Numbered from the stretch's first letter, positions 7,303 through 14,582 are shown. The stretch is DNA of 14,630 bases from an uncultured Microcoleaceae cyanobacterium (GCA_938083405.1 CALKCV010000466.1:1-14630); one strand, 5' to 3'. Notes: generated by a model from the sequence alone, not told the origin. Program-made: numbers and translations.

Positions 7303-8226
7303 CTAATCGATGTCTTTATAAGTTAAGTAGTTAACTATTTGATAAATAGTGTTTCGAGCCACACCGTATTCTAATGCCAGTTTTTTTTGGCTTTTTCCTC
7401 CTGCATAATCGCGGCGAATTCTCCGTATTTCCGTCTCGCTAAACAATCTCGGATTAGTTTGGCGACCTTTGGAGACAGCATCCATTATATTTTCTATTTG
7501 AGTTCCTTCAAATAAATGTTCTGGATTGATACAAGCCGGTTTATCGCAACTGTGACAAGCTACCATACCTGAGAGCAAATCTCGCCCCAGTTTTTCTTTT
7601 AGAGCCAGACGGTGTACCGAGGCCGGTCGCTCGCCATTAATCCTTTTATAACCGTAGCCGCCGGGATGAATGAAACCTTGATAAATTAGACATCCTTTAT
7701 CGTCCGATTCATCGAGTCTTGTTTCCAAGGATGGCGGAACTATGATGATATCTTCGGGAGGTTTAGGAAAGCTTAAAACTCGCCTAATTGTGTCTCTACT
7801 AACTTCATATTCTTTGGCTAATCTTGTATTCGTATATCCTTTTTCGCTTTTTTCGTGTATTTCTAAAACTTGAACTGCATTGAGTTTATAACTACGAGAC
7901 AGGTGTTTATGCTTGTTATCTTTACGACCTTTAACTATCGCATCTTGGGTGTTTTCCTTCGAGGTTCCTACTAGGAGATGTTCCGGGTTTATGCATCGGC
8001 GATTGTCGCACAGGTGCATTACTACCAGTCCTTCTTCTATTTCTTTTCCTGAGTTTAGTTCTACGACTGCTCGGTGAACGAGTTTGTATTTACCGTTTAC
8101 GAGTTTGTGACCGTATCCAGTTGCACGAAGAGCACCCGTCCAGATAACGCAATCATTACTAGCAAGTAGCCCCGTAATTCCCGGAGCTACTGTTACGCGA
8201 TCGCCTGGTATGAAGTCATCAAACAT
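7303..8226 (-). CDS. double-HNH endonuclease with helix-turn-helix repeats (homing-endonuclease-like)
   Basis: 307 residues made of two copies of one module. Module 1 (about 26-151) has a CVIWTG strand, GYG, HR at 51-52, then H71, C73, C78, N80 and H83 in MHLCDNRRCINPEHL, GTSKEN and KGRKD, followed by a helix-turn-helix LAKEYEVSRDTIRRVL. Module 2 (about 179-300) repeats this: CLIYQG, GYGYK, HR at 205-206, H225, C227, C232, N234, H237, GTQIEN, KGRQT, then LALEYGVARNTIYQIV. This is the HNH_3-type fold of phage and intron endonucleases, with DNA-reading HTH tails. Both active sites look intact, so it is probably a functional nicking or double-strand-cutting enzyme. It sits between rpoC1 and rpoC2 in the same direction, with gaps of 75 and 37 nt, so it rides on the rpo transcript. 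No Shine-Dalgarno sequence is clear before ATG 8226. The target site and its role are unknown; mobility is inferred from the family. Confidence 0.88.
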   Translation of the reverse strand: MFDDFIPGDRVTVAPGITGLLASNDCVIWTGALRATGYGHKLVNGKYKLVHRAVVELNSGKEIEEGLVVMHLCDNRRCINPEHLLVGTSKENTQDAIVKGRKDNKHKHLSRSYKLNAVQVLEIHEKSEKGYTNTRLAKEYEVSRDTIRRVLSFPKPPEDIIIVPPSLETRLDESDDKGCLIYQGFIHPGGYGYKRINGERPASVHRLALKEKLGRDLLSGMVACHSCDKPACINPEHLFEGTQIENIMDAVSKGRQTNPRLFSETEIRRIRRDYAGGKSQKKLALEYGVARNTIYQIVNYLTYKDID

Positions 8227-8254
8227 TAGTATTAATTGGGAACGCTAGAACCAA

Positions 8255-8288
8255 GGGACGCGGGAAATTTACTTATCTACCGCGTTCC
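8255..8288 (-). other. hairpin between rpoC1 and the HNH gene
   Basis: Minus-strand GGAACGCGG (8280-8288) pairs with CCGCGTCCC (8255-8263) at 8 of 9 positions, with a 16-nt loop. It begins 13 nt after the rpoC1 stop. No T run follows, which fits a processing or stability element that lets transcription continue into the downstream genes. Confidence 0.45.
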
Positions 8289-8291
8289 AAA
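8278..8291 (-). repeat. 14-bp post-stop element, copy after rpoC1
   Basis: The minus-strand 14-mer TTTGGAACGCGGTA is identical to the copy at 3258-3271 and has the same 10-nt spacing from the stop codon (rpoC1 stop at 8302-8304). Confidence 0.7.
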
Positions 8292-8292
8292 A

Positions 8293-8306
8293 AACTGACA
8301 ATTAAT
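8293..8306. repeat. two heptads overlapping the rpoC1 stop codon
   Basis: AACTGAC (8293-8299) and AATTAAT (8300-8306) are the same heptads seen in the longer arrays. The rpoC1 stop (8302-8304) lies inside the second. Confidence 0.55.
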
Positions 8307-10332
8307 TATCGATCGTTAAAGCCTCAGCTATGGTTCGGTTTAAAATTATGCGACCTGGTGTCGTCAAAACATACTGAGTCAAAGGAGTTCCTGCAAGGTA
8401 ACGTACCTGACGGGATTTGATATAAACCTTTCTTAATTTTCCATCAGCATTGTAATGACAGCGATAGAGTTCATAATATTTTACCGCGCCACCATCTGTC
8501 CCATTTTCCACACGAATTGGTTCCCCCAAGGCCCTCGGTAAAATCTTGCTATCCAGGGGCATCCAATACACTTTTACTACGCTCCCATCCGACATCACCT
8601 GTTCGGATGGGGGCATTTCTTCTGGTTTATCCGTCTCCACCTTAACATCGTTGGCTAACCGCACGAATGCATAAGTATGCAAGCTGACCTGAGAATGTTC
8701 GTAAGCGGCGATCGCTGCCTCTATATTTGCGAAGTAAAATACAGACCCCGTTTGTTCTGCATGATTCTCTGCCGTCAAATAGTAACAACCCAAAACCATA
8801 TCCTGGGACGGAGTAATAATCGGACGGCCCGTGGCAGGAGATAGCACATTGTTAGAGGCAAGCATCAGCAGTCTTGCTTCTGCTTGTGACTCTAGCGATA
8901 GTGGTATATGTACTGCCATTTGGTCGCCGTCAAAATCGGCGTTAAATGCCGGACATACTAGAGGATGTAGTTGTATGGCTCTTCCTTCTACAAGAATCGG
9001 TTCAAAAGCCTGTATTCCTAACCTATGCAATGTGGGAGCTCTATTAAGCATAACTGGATGCCCCTCGATCGCTTCTTCCAACACATCCCAAATACTGGCA
9101 TCGCCTCGTTGAATTAATTTTTTAGCTGCCTTGATATTATTAACCAACCCCTGCCGAATCAACTTATGAATTACAAAAGGTTGAAACAGTTCTATGGCCA
9201 TTTCTCGCGGCAAACCGCATTGATGAATCTTCAAATTAGGACCGACCACAATTACCGATCGCCCGGAATAATCAACCCGTTTACCCAACAAGTTCTGCCT
9301 AAACCGCCCCTGTTTCCCCTCAATAATATCGCTTAGAGACTTCAACGGTCGATTATTCGCACCCACCACAGTACGACCCCTCCGACCGTTATCTATCAGA
9401 GCATCCACAGCCTCCTGCAACATCCGTTTCTCGTTGCGAATAATAATCTCCGGTGCCAATATCTCCTGCAATCGTGCCAGTCGATTATTTCGATTAATCA
9501 CCCGCCGATACAAATCGTTTAAATCGCTGGTTGCAAATCGTCCTCCATCCAACTGCACCATCGGACGCAAATCTGGAGGTATCACCGGAATTACATCCAA
9601 AACCATCCATTCTGGTCTAGCACCGGTCGCAATAAAGTTATCTATCACCCGCAAGCGCTTAATTAACTTCGCCCGCTTTTGACCCCGAGAGTTAGCAATA
9701 TCCTCTCGCAATTTCTCCGCTTCTTCCTCTAAAGGAATATTCTCTAAAAGTGTTTTCAGAGCTTCCGCACCAATGCCTACCTCTACCCCTACTATAGTCG
9801 AATCCTCATCGTAGATGGCATCTTCTATTTCCAACCACCGATCTTCGTTAAGCAATTGTTTGTAACTTAACTCCTCGTGGTTCCCCGGATTTAAAACACA
9901 ATATGCGTTAAAATAAACGATTTGTTCTACATCCCGCAATGGCATATCCAACAATATTGCCATGTAGCTCGGAATCCCTTTTAGATACCAAACATGAGTT
10001 ACCGGGGCTGCTAATTTGATATACCCCATGCGATGGCGTCTAACCCTCGATTCTGTCACTTCTACGCCGCATCTTTCGCATACTATCCCGCGATGGCGAA
10101 CTCTTTTATATTTTCCGCAATGGCATTCCCAATCTTTGGCCGGACCGAATATCCTTTCGCAAAAAAGGCCGTCCATTTCCGGTTTTAAGGTTCTGTAATT
10201 AATGGTTTCCGGCTTGGTTACTTCCCCTACTACTTGTCCGTTAGGCAGGGTTCTTTCTCCCCAGTTACGGATTCTTTCTGGAGATGCCAAGCCTATTTTA
10301 ACGTAGTCAAATCTCTGCTCTTGTTTGGGCAT
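8302..10332 (-). CDS. rpoC1: DNA-directed RNA polymerase subunit gamma (beta' N-terminal part), RpoC1
   Basis: 676 residues. The first zinc ribbon has Cys at 70, 72, 85 and 88 (CHCG and CERC). The catalytic loop NADFDGD is at about 464-470, with the three Mg-binding Asp at 466, 468 and 470. The clamp and switch regions (LLGKRVDYSGRSVIVVGP at about 348-365, HPVMLNRAPTLHRLGI at about 425-440) are well conserved. It supplies the active-site half of beta' and pairs with RpoB and RpoC2. Start ATG 10332 gives the usual MPKQEQRFDYVKIGLASPE opening; no Shine-Dalgarno is seen, and a heptad array lies directly upstream. The family is usually about 625 residues; the extra length is near the C-terminus, around residues 570-645, before the conserved TPGRIILN end. 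The TAA stop lies within heptad sequence. Confidence 0.98.
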   Translation of the reverse strand: MPKQEQRFDYVKIGLASPERIRNWGERTLPNGQVVGEVTKPETINYRTLKPEMDGLFCERIFGPAKDWECHCGKYKRVRHRGIVCERCGVEVTESRVRRHRMGYIKLAAPVTHVWYLKGIPSYMAILLDMPLRDVEQIVYFNAYCVLNPGNHEELSYKQLLNEDRWLEIEDAIYDEDSTIVGVEVGIGAEALKTLLENIPLEEEAEKLREDIANSRGQKRAKLIKRLRVIDNFIATGARPEWMVLDVIPVIPPDLRPMVQLDGGRFATSDLNDLYRRVINRNNRLARLQEILAPEIIIRNEKRMLQEAVDALIDNGRRGRTVVGANNRPLKSLSDIIEGKQGRFRQNLLGKRVDYSGRSVIVVGPNLKIHQCGLPREMAIELFQPFVIHKLIRQGLVNNIKAAKKLIQRGDASIWDVLEEAIEGHPVMLNRAPTLHRLGIQAFEPILVEGRAIQLHPLVCPAFNADFDGDQMAVHIPLSLESQAEARLLMLASNNVLSPATGRPIITPSQDMVLGCYYLTAENHAEQTGSVFYFANIEAAIAAYEHSQVSLHTYAFVRLANDVKVETDKPEEMPPSEQVMSDGSVVKVYWMPLDSKILPRALGEPIRVENGTDGGAVKYYELYRCHYNADGKLRKVYIKSRQVRYLAGTPLTQYVLTTPGRIILNRTIAEALTIDN

Positions 10333-10338
10333 TTTTTT

Positions 10339-10370
10339 AATTAATAATTAATAATTAATAATTAATAATT
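10339..10370. repeat. AATTAAT heptad array upstream of rpoC1
   Basis: Four complete head-to-tail AATTAAT units (10339-10366) plus AATT fill the space directly before the rpoC1 start codon, where a ribosome binding site would be. Confidence 0.85.
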
Positions 10371-10436
10371 GTCTTTCGATCATCTTTAATTATTAATTGT
10401 TTTCTGTTGTCTGTCGTTAATTAACAATCAACAATT
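10371..10436. other. rest of the rpoB-rpoC1 spacer
   Basis: AT-rich with further degenerate heptads (TTAATTA, TTAATTG-like). No gene and no clear terminator, so rpoB and rpoC1 are probably cotranscribed across the 137-nt gap. Confidence 0.5.
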
Positions 10437-10474
10437 GTTAATTGTTAATTGTTAATTATTAATTGTTAATTATT
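10437..10474. repeat. GTTAATT heptad array running into the rpoB stop codon
   Basis: GTTAATT three times (10437-10457), ATTAATT (10458-10464), GTTAATT (10465-10471), then ATT. The rpoB stop codon, TAA on the minus strand (10470-10472), is formed by the last units of the array. Confidence 0.85.
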
Positions 10475-13400
10475 CATCCTCATCCTTTTGACCCAAAGAC
10501 TCATAAACCGGTCTAGAAGGCAAGCGAGTACGCTGCATATCCGCCATCAAATCCACCTCCACATCGCGACTAATCCCCGTCTGTTCGTCAACCTCGACCT
10601 TGTGCGCGGCAATATCCAAACACAAAGACTGCAACTCGCGCATGAGAACCTTAAAAGATTCCGGCGTACCCGGTTTAGGAATAGCCTTCCCCTTAACGAT
10701 CGCATTCAAAGCCTCATTCCGCCCCTGCATATCGTCAGATTTAACCGTCAACAACTCCTGCAAAGTATAAGCCGCCCCAAAAGCCTCCAAAGCCCAGACC
10801 TCCATCTCCCCAAACCGCTGGCCCCCCTGTTGCGCCTTACCGCCCAAAGGTTGCTGAGTCACCAAAGAATAAGGCCCCGTCGAACGAGCGTGAATCTTAT
10901 CATCTACCAAATGAACCAACTTCAACATATAAGCAATCCCCACCGTCACGGGGCGATCGAACCTCTCCCCTGTCCTGCCGTCATAAACCCAAATCTTCCC
11001 TGCATTATTCTCATCAAAAGCCCAATCATTACCGGAAATCTCCCGACCCCAGCGCAACATCCCATGAACAGTAGAACGAGACATCTCTGCCCCGTGCATC
11101 TCATCAAAAGGCACGCACTTAAACCGCGCCCCCAAAAGTTCCCCTGCCCAACCCAACAAACACTCAAAAATCTGTCCCACATTCATCCGCGAGGGAACCC
11201 CCAAAGGATTCAACACCACATCCAGGGGCCTGCCGTCGGGCAAAAATGGCATATCCTCAACCGGCAGGATGCGAGAAACAATACCCTTATTACCGTGTCG
11301 TCCGGCTACCTTATCCCCCACCTGAATCTTGCGCTTTTGAGCGACATAAACCCGCACCACCATATTAGCCCCGGGCGGCAGTTCGTCGCCCTTCTCCCGG
11401 GTAAACACCCGCACATCTACCACGCGGCCCTTTTCCCCATTAGGAACCCGCAGAGAATTATCCCGCACGTCCCGAGCCTTCTCCCCAAAAATAGCCCGCA
11501 GCAGTTTCTCCTCTGGCGGTTGGTCGGACTCCCCCTTTGGCGTCACCTTCCCCACCAAAATATCCCCCGACTCTACCCAAGCGCCGATGCGGATAATACC
11601 TTGGTCGTCTAAATTGCGCAACCCCTCTTCCCCTACATTAGGAATTTCCCGAGTTATCTCCTCGGGTCCTAACTTAGTTTGACGGGCTTCGATTTCAAAC
11701 TTTTCGATATGGATGGAAGTGTAAACATCCTCGGCTACTAGACGCTCGCTAATAAGGACAGCATCTTCGTAGTTATAACCTTCCCAGGGCATATAAGCCA
11801 CCAGAATGTTTTGGCCCAATGCCAACTCCGCTCCTTCTGTTGAGGAACCGTCGGCTATTACCTGGCCAACCTCCAAGCGATCGCCCTCATAAGCCAGAGG
11901 TCGTTGGTTTAGACAAGTATCCTGATTGGAACGGGTGTACTTGCGCAAATCGTAAGTTAACTCCTCCCCGCTATCCCCAATTACTTTCATTGTGGTCGCA
12001 TCCACATAAGTTACGAATCCATCCACCGGAGAAACGATTACCATCCCCGAGTCCCTGGCTGCTTGAGTTTCCAAACCTGTCCCCACTAGAGGCCGTTCGG
12101 GCTTCAGCAGAGGGACGGCTTGCCGCTGCATATTAGACCCCATTAAAGCCCGGTTGGCATCATCGTGTTCCAGGAACGGTATCAACGAAGTGGCCACGGA
12201 TACCACCTGAACTGGAGATATAGCTACAAAATCCACTTGCAAAGGGCTTGTGGTTGTAAAATCTTGGCGATAGCGCACGGGTACGATTTCCCCCAAAATG
12301 TATCCCTCCGCGTCGGTGCGGATATCTCCTGGGGCTACGCGCAAATCGTCTTCTTCGTCTGCGGTCATATAAATTGGAGGGCGATCGCGCAATACCCGGC
12401 CATTTTCCACCGGATAATAAGGTGTTTCAATAAACCCGTAGGAATTTACCCGAGCGTGAGTTGCCAAAGAACCGATCAAACCTGCATTCGGCCCTTCTGG
12501 TGTTTCAATAGGACAGATGCGCCCGTAGTGGGACGGGTGAATGTCGCGTACGGCAAAACCGGCTCGCTCCCTGGTCAGTCCTCCGGGCCCCAGGGCGGAA
12601 ATGCGGCGTTTGTGAGTGAGTTCGGCCAGGGGGTTTGTTTGGTCCATGAATTGGGACAACTGACTGGAACCGAAAAATTCCTTAATAGCGGCTACTAACG
12701 GTTTGGGATTGACCAAACTTGCCGGGGAGAGGGAGTCGCTCGGAGAAACGGTCATGCGCTCGCGGATTATCCGCTCCAGCCTGTTCAAACCTACCCTTAT
12801 TTGGTTTTGCAGCAATTCCCCTACGCTGCGCACCCGCCTGTTCCCCAGGTGGTCGATATCATCGGTTTGGCCCGTGTCGAATTCTAAGTTTATTAGATAG
12901 TCGATGGCGGTTAGGATATCTTCTTTGGTTAATACTCTGGTGGTGTCGGGGATGGAGAGCCGCAGTTTTTTATTAAGTTTGTAGCGGCCTACTTTGCCGA
13001 GGTCGTAACGCTTGGGGTCGAAGAAGCGAGACATTAACAGTTGTTCTCCACCCGCTACCGTTGGCGGTTCCCCGGGACGGAGCTTGCGGTAGAGTTCCAT
13101 CAGGGCTTCTTCTTCTTGGAATTGGCCTTCTTTTTCGATGGTTTTTTGAAAGTATTCGGGGTGGCGCAGGGAGTCGAAGATTTCGCTATCGCTCAGGCCC
13201 AGTGCTTTGAGCAGCACTTGGGCTGAGAGCTTGCGGGTTTTGTCTATGCGCACCCAGACTAAATCGTTTTTATCGGTCTCGAATTTCAACCAGGCCCCAC
13301 GGTTGGGAATCAGACTGGCGCTGAAGGTGCGCCGTCCGCTTTTATCGACTTCTGATTTGTAATAAACTCCGGGCGATCGCACTATTTGGTTTACTATTAC

Positions 13401-13781
13401 TCGTTCGGCTCCGTTGATTATGAAGGTGCCTCGGTCTGTCATTAACGGTAGGTCGCCGATGAAGACTTCTTGTTCTATCATCTTCCCGGTTTCTTTATTT
13501 AGCAGTCTCGTGGGGACGTACATTTGCACTGCGTAGGAACTGTCTCGCTGTTTCGATTCCCGTTCGTTGTATTTGGGTTGTTTTAGTTTGTAGTTTTGGG
13601 CGAGGAAGTGCAGTTCTAGTTTGCCGGTGTAGTCGGTTATTGGGTAGAAGCTTTCTAGTTCTTCTATGAGGCCGCGTTCTAAAAACCAACGAAAGCTGGA
13701 GCGCTGGATTTCGATTAGGTCTGGTAGTAAAAATGCTGTTTTTGTGTTTTCGTTGCCTATTTTTAAGTGTCGATTTATCAT
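10470..13781 (-). CDS. rpoB: DNA-directed RNA polymerase subunit beta, RpoB
   Basis: 1103 residues, the normal cyanobacterial length. FLLPDLIEIQRSSFRWFL near the N-terminus (about 17-34) is the standard family opening and supports ATG 13781. GTFIINGAERVIVNQIVRSP is at about 118-137. The rifampicin pocket (about 371-401) has the drug-sensitive residues: Q377, D380, H390 and S395, equal to E. coli Q513, D516, H526 and S531. The fork and active-site part includes KVTPKGES (about 745-752) and VGDKVAGRHGNKG with K824 and K832, equal to E. coli K1065 and K1073. The C-terminal clamp segment has GGKAQQGGQRFGEMEVWALEAF-like residues. It is the first gene of the leftward rpo operon; no rplL/rplJ genes lie upstream in the window. 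The final DEDE is followed by a stop codon inside the heptad array. The 5' part uses mainly A/C-ending codons and the 3' part G/T-ending ones. Confidence 0.98.
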   Translation of the reverse strand: MINRHLKIGNENTKTAFLLPDLIEIQRSSFRWFLERGLIEELESFYPITDYTGKLELHFLAQNYKLKQPKYNERESKQRDSSYAVQMYVPTRLLNKETGKMIEQEVFIGDLPLMTDRGTFIINGAERVIVNQIVRSPGVYYKSEVDKSGRRTFSASLIPNRGAWLKFETDKNDLVWVRIDKTRKLSAQVLLKALGLSDSEIFDSLRHPEYFQKTIEKEGQFQEEEALMELYRKLRPGEPPTVAGGEQLLMSRFFDPKRYDLGKVGRYKLNKKLRLSIPDTTRVLTKEDILTAIDYLINLEFDTGQTDDIDHLGNRRVRSVGELLQNQIRVGLNRLERIIRERMTVSPSDSLSPASLVNPKPLVAAIKEFFGSSQLSQFMDQTNPLAELTHKRRISALGPGGLTRERAGFAVRDIHPSHYGRICPIETPEGPNAGLIGSLATHARVNSYGFIETPYYPVENGRVLRDRPPIYMTADEEDDLRVAPGDIRTDAEGYILGEIVPVRYRQDFTTTSPLQVDFVAISPVQVVSVATSLIPFLEHDDANRALMGSNMQRQAVPLLKPERPLVGTGLETQAARDSGMVIVSPVDGFVTYVDATTMKVIGDSGEELTYDLRKYTRSNQDTCLNQRPLAYEGDRLEVGQVIADGSSTEGAELALGQNILVAYMPWEGYNYEDAVLISERLVAEDVYTSIHIEKFEIEARQTKLGPEEITREIPNVGEEGLRNLDDQGIIRIGAWVESGDILVGKVTPKGESDQPPEEKLLRAIFGEKARDVRDNSLRVPNGEKGRVVDVRVFTREKGDELPPGANMVVRVYVAQKRKIQVGDKVAGRHGNKGIVSRILPVEDMPFLPDGRPLDVVLNPLGVPSRMNVGQIFECLLGWAGELLGARFKCVPFDEMHGAEMSRSTVHGMLRWGREISGNDWAFDENNAGKIWVYDGRTGERFDRPVTVGIAYMLKLVHLVDDKIHARSTGPYSLVTQQPLGGKAQQGGQRFGEMEVWALEAFGAAYTLQELLTVKSDDMQGRNEALNAIVKGKAIPKPGTPESFKVLMRELQSLCLDIAAHKVEVDEQTGISRDVEVDLMADMQRTRLPSRPVYESLGQKDEDE

Positions 13782-13783
13782 TG

Positions 13784-13797
13784 GTTAGTTGTCAGTT
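13784..13797. repeat. two heptads immediately before the rpoB start
   Basis: GTTAGTT (13784-13790) and GTCAGTT (13791-13797) lie 2 nt upstream of the rpoB ATG and replace a ribosome binding site. They belong to the same heptad family as the array at 2636-2663. Confidence 0.65.
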
Positions 13798-13815
13798 ATT
13801 GGTTGAATTTTTTTT

Positions 13816-13850
13816 AGACAAATGTCCATTTTAAGGGCATTAATTAGTCT
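13816..13850 (-). promoter_or_regulatory. hairpin in the rpoB leader
   Basis: AGAC (13816-13819) pairs with GTCT (13847-13850), and AATGTCC (13821-13827) with GGGCATT (13835-13841), where one pair is a wobble. It lies about 35-70 nt before rpoB. No strong -35/-10 pair for rpoB is clear to me; the promoter is probably within 13830-13910. The hairpin may act in the leader RNA or bind a protein. Confidence 0.35.
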
Positions 13851-13890
13851 GTATTTTCTCTTTAAAAGTATGTATTTTTAACCTTTTTGA

Positions 13891-13899
13891 TGATATAAT
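13891..13899 (+). promoter_or_regulatory. extended -10 promoter for the small gene at 13979
   Basis: TGATATAAT is a consensus -10 (TATAAT, 13894-13899) with the upstream TG of extended -10 promoters. The -35 is weak (TGTATT at 13871-13876). Transcription would start at about 13906, directly before the hairpin at 13914-13954. Confidence 0.55.
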
Positions 13900-13907
13900 A
13901 AATATTG

Positions 13908-13954
13908 TAAAAAAAGGGACCGCCCCAAAATTATTAAAAATAAGGCGGGCCCTT
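13908..13954 (-). terminator. GC-rich hairpin with leftward T run; also a 5'-UTR hairpin for the plus-strand gene
   Basis: AAGGGACCGCC (13914-13924) pairs with GGCGGGCCCTT (13944-13954) at 10 of 11 positions with a 19-nt AT-rich loop. On the minus strand the stem is followed by seven T (13909-13915), the shape of an intrinsic terminator shielding the rpo operon from leftward read-through. On the plus strand it would sit at the very 5' end of the transcript from the extended -10 promoter and could stabilise it. Confidence 0.6.
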
Positions 13955-13978
13955 AACAAAATAAACTTGAGGACCATT

Positions 13979-14284
13979 ATGCCACAAAAAATCACATCTG
14001 AAGACTTAAAAGATGTATTGACGATCTTGCGAGAGATTATCAGGAATCAAGCGATAATTGAAGGTTCCGTCGAACTCCTTGAAAAAGGAGAGAACTGCGA
14101 TTTGGTAATCCGAATGCTCAAAGCGTATCTTCTGTCTGAACCAGAAACCAAGCTCGAAAAAATTGCTTCGCTGCTGAACAAGCTAAAACTTATCATGTCT
14201 ATTGATGAAATATCCGACCGCATGGACAAAGAAGAAAAGCAAAAAAAAGAACAGTTAGACCTAACCAAAGATTTGTGGTCATAA
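13979..14284 (+). CDS. small charged helical protein, unknown function
   Basis: 101 residues from ATG 13979, chosen because GAGG at 13969-13972 lies 6 nt before it; a TTG four codons earlier lacks such spacing. The sequence is rich in Lys, Glu, Leu and Ile and should be almost all helix: a first segment (about 5-35, LKDVLTILREIIRNQAIIEG), a second (about 40-75), and a basic-acidic end (about 83-97, RMDKEEKQKKEQLDLTKD) likely to form a coiled coil. It has no membrane segment or signal peptide, and I recognise no family. It is divergent from rpoB, has its own promoter, and ends at the hairpin shared with the convergent minus-strand gene. Protein interaction or a regulatory role is possible, but nothing in the sequence shows it. 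Confidence 0.75.
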   Translation: MPQKITSEDLKDVLTILREIIRNQAIIEGSVELLEKGENCDLVIRMLKAYLLSEPETKLEKIASLLNKLKLIMSIDEISDRMDKEEKQKKEQLDLTKDLWS

Positions 14285-14303
14285 CTAAATCTTAACAAGT
14301 AGA

Positions 14304-14337
14304 AACTTTACCCTCTTTATTAAGAGAGGGTAAAGTT
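14304..14337. terminator. 13-bp hairpin between convergent genes, likely bidirectional terminator
   Basis: AACTTTACCCTCT (14304-14316) and AGAGGGTAAAGTT (14325-14337) form a perfect 13-bp stem with an 8-nt loop. It starts 20 nt after the plus-strand gene and 6 nt after the minus-strand gene. The stem's outer AAACTTT/AAAGTTT part supplies a short U-rich tract in either direction. Confidence 0.75.
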
Positions 14338-14342
14338 GCTAC

Positions 14343-14552
14343 TTACCTGTTTAAAAGGAGTTGTAATTTTTTGTTGTCTTCATCGTTTAAATTATCGCCT
14401 AGCTTCTCAATTTTAGTTCTGGATTTAAGCTTTTCTCCTTCGTTTACAAAACCTAATAAATCGCAAAAATCAAAAGAAGCGCGTTGAGAAATTTCTAGTA
14501 AATCTTCTTCTGAGTCATTAATAACCTTTCTTAAAGCATCTTCAATGTTCAT
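14343..14552 (-). CDS. small acidic protein, unknown function
   Basis: 69 residues from ATG 14552 to TAA 14343-14345. Acidic and helical, it opens MNIEDALRKVINDSEEDLLE, has a hydrophobic middle (FDFCDLLGFV) with its only Cys, and ends with a charged KKLQLLLNR helix. I recognise no family. There is no strong Shine-Dalgarno, but a good promoter lies 30-60 nt upstream and a hairpin terminator directly downstream, so it looks like an independent transcription unit convergent with the gene at 13979. The palindrome in its promoter suggests control by a dimeric repressor, as is common for toxin-antitoxin and stress genes, but there is no evidence of a toxin partner inside the window. Confidence 0.65.
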   Translation of the reverse strand: MNIEDALRKVINDSEEDLLEISQRASFDFCDLLGFVNEGEKLKSRTKIEKLGDNLNDEDNKKLQLLLNR

Positions 14553-14582
14553 AATTTTTACCGTTTAATCTAACCCAATTCC

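Noticed and set aside
10339..10474. Repeats between rpoB and rpoC1 as a CRISPR-like array
   Set aside because: Units are 7 bp, contiguous and without spacers; they are STRR heptads.
10488..11612. 374-codon plus-strand frame opposite rpoB
   Set aside because: Antisense to strongly conserved RpoB; the His/Pro/Arg/Gln-rich product is the mirror of rpoB codons.
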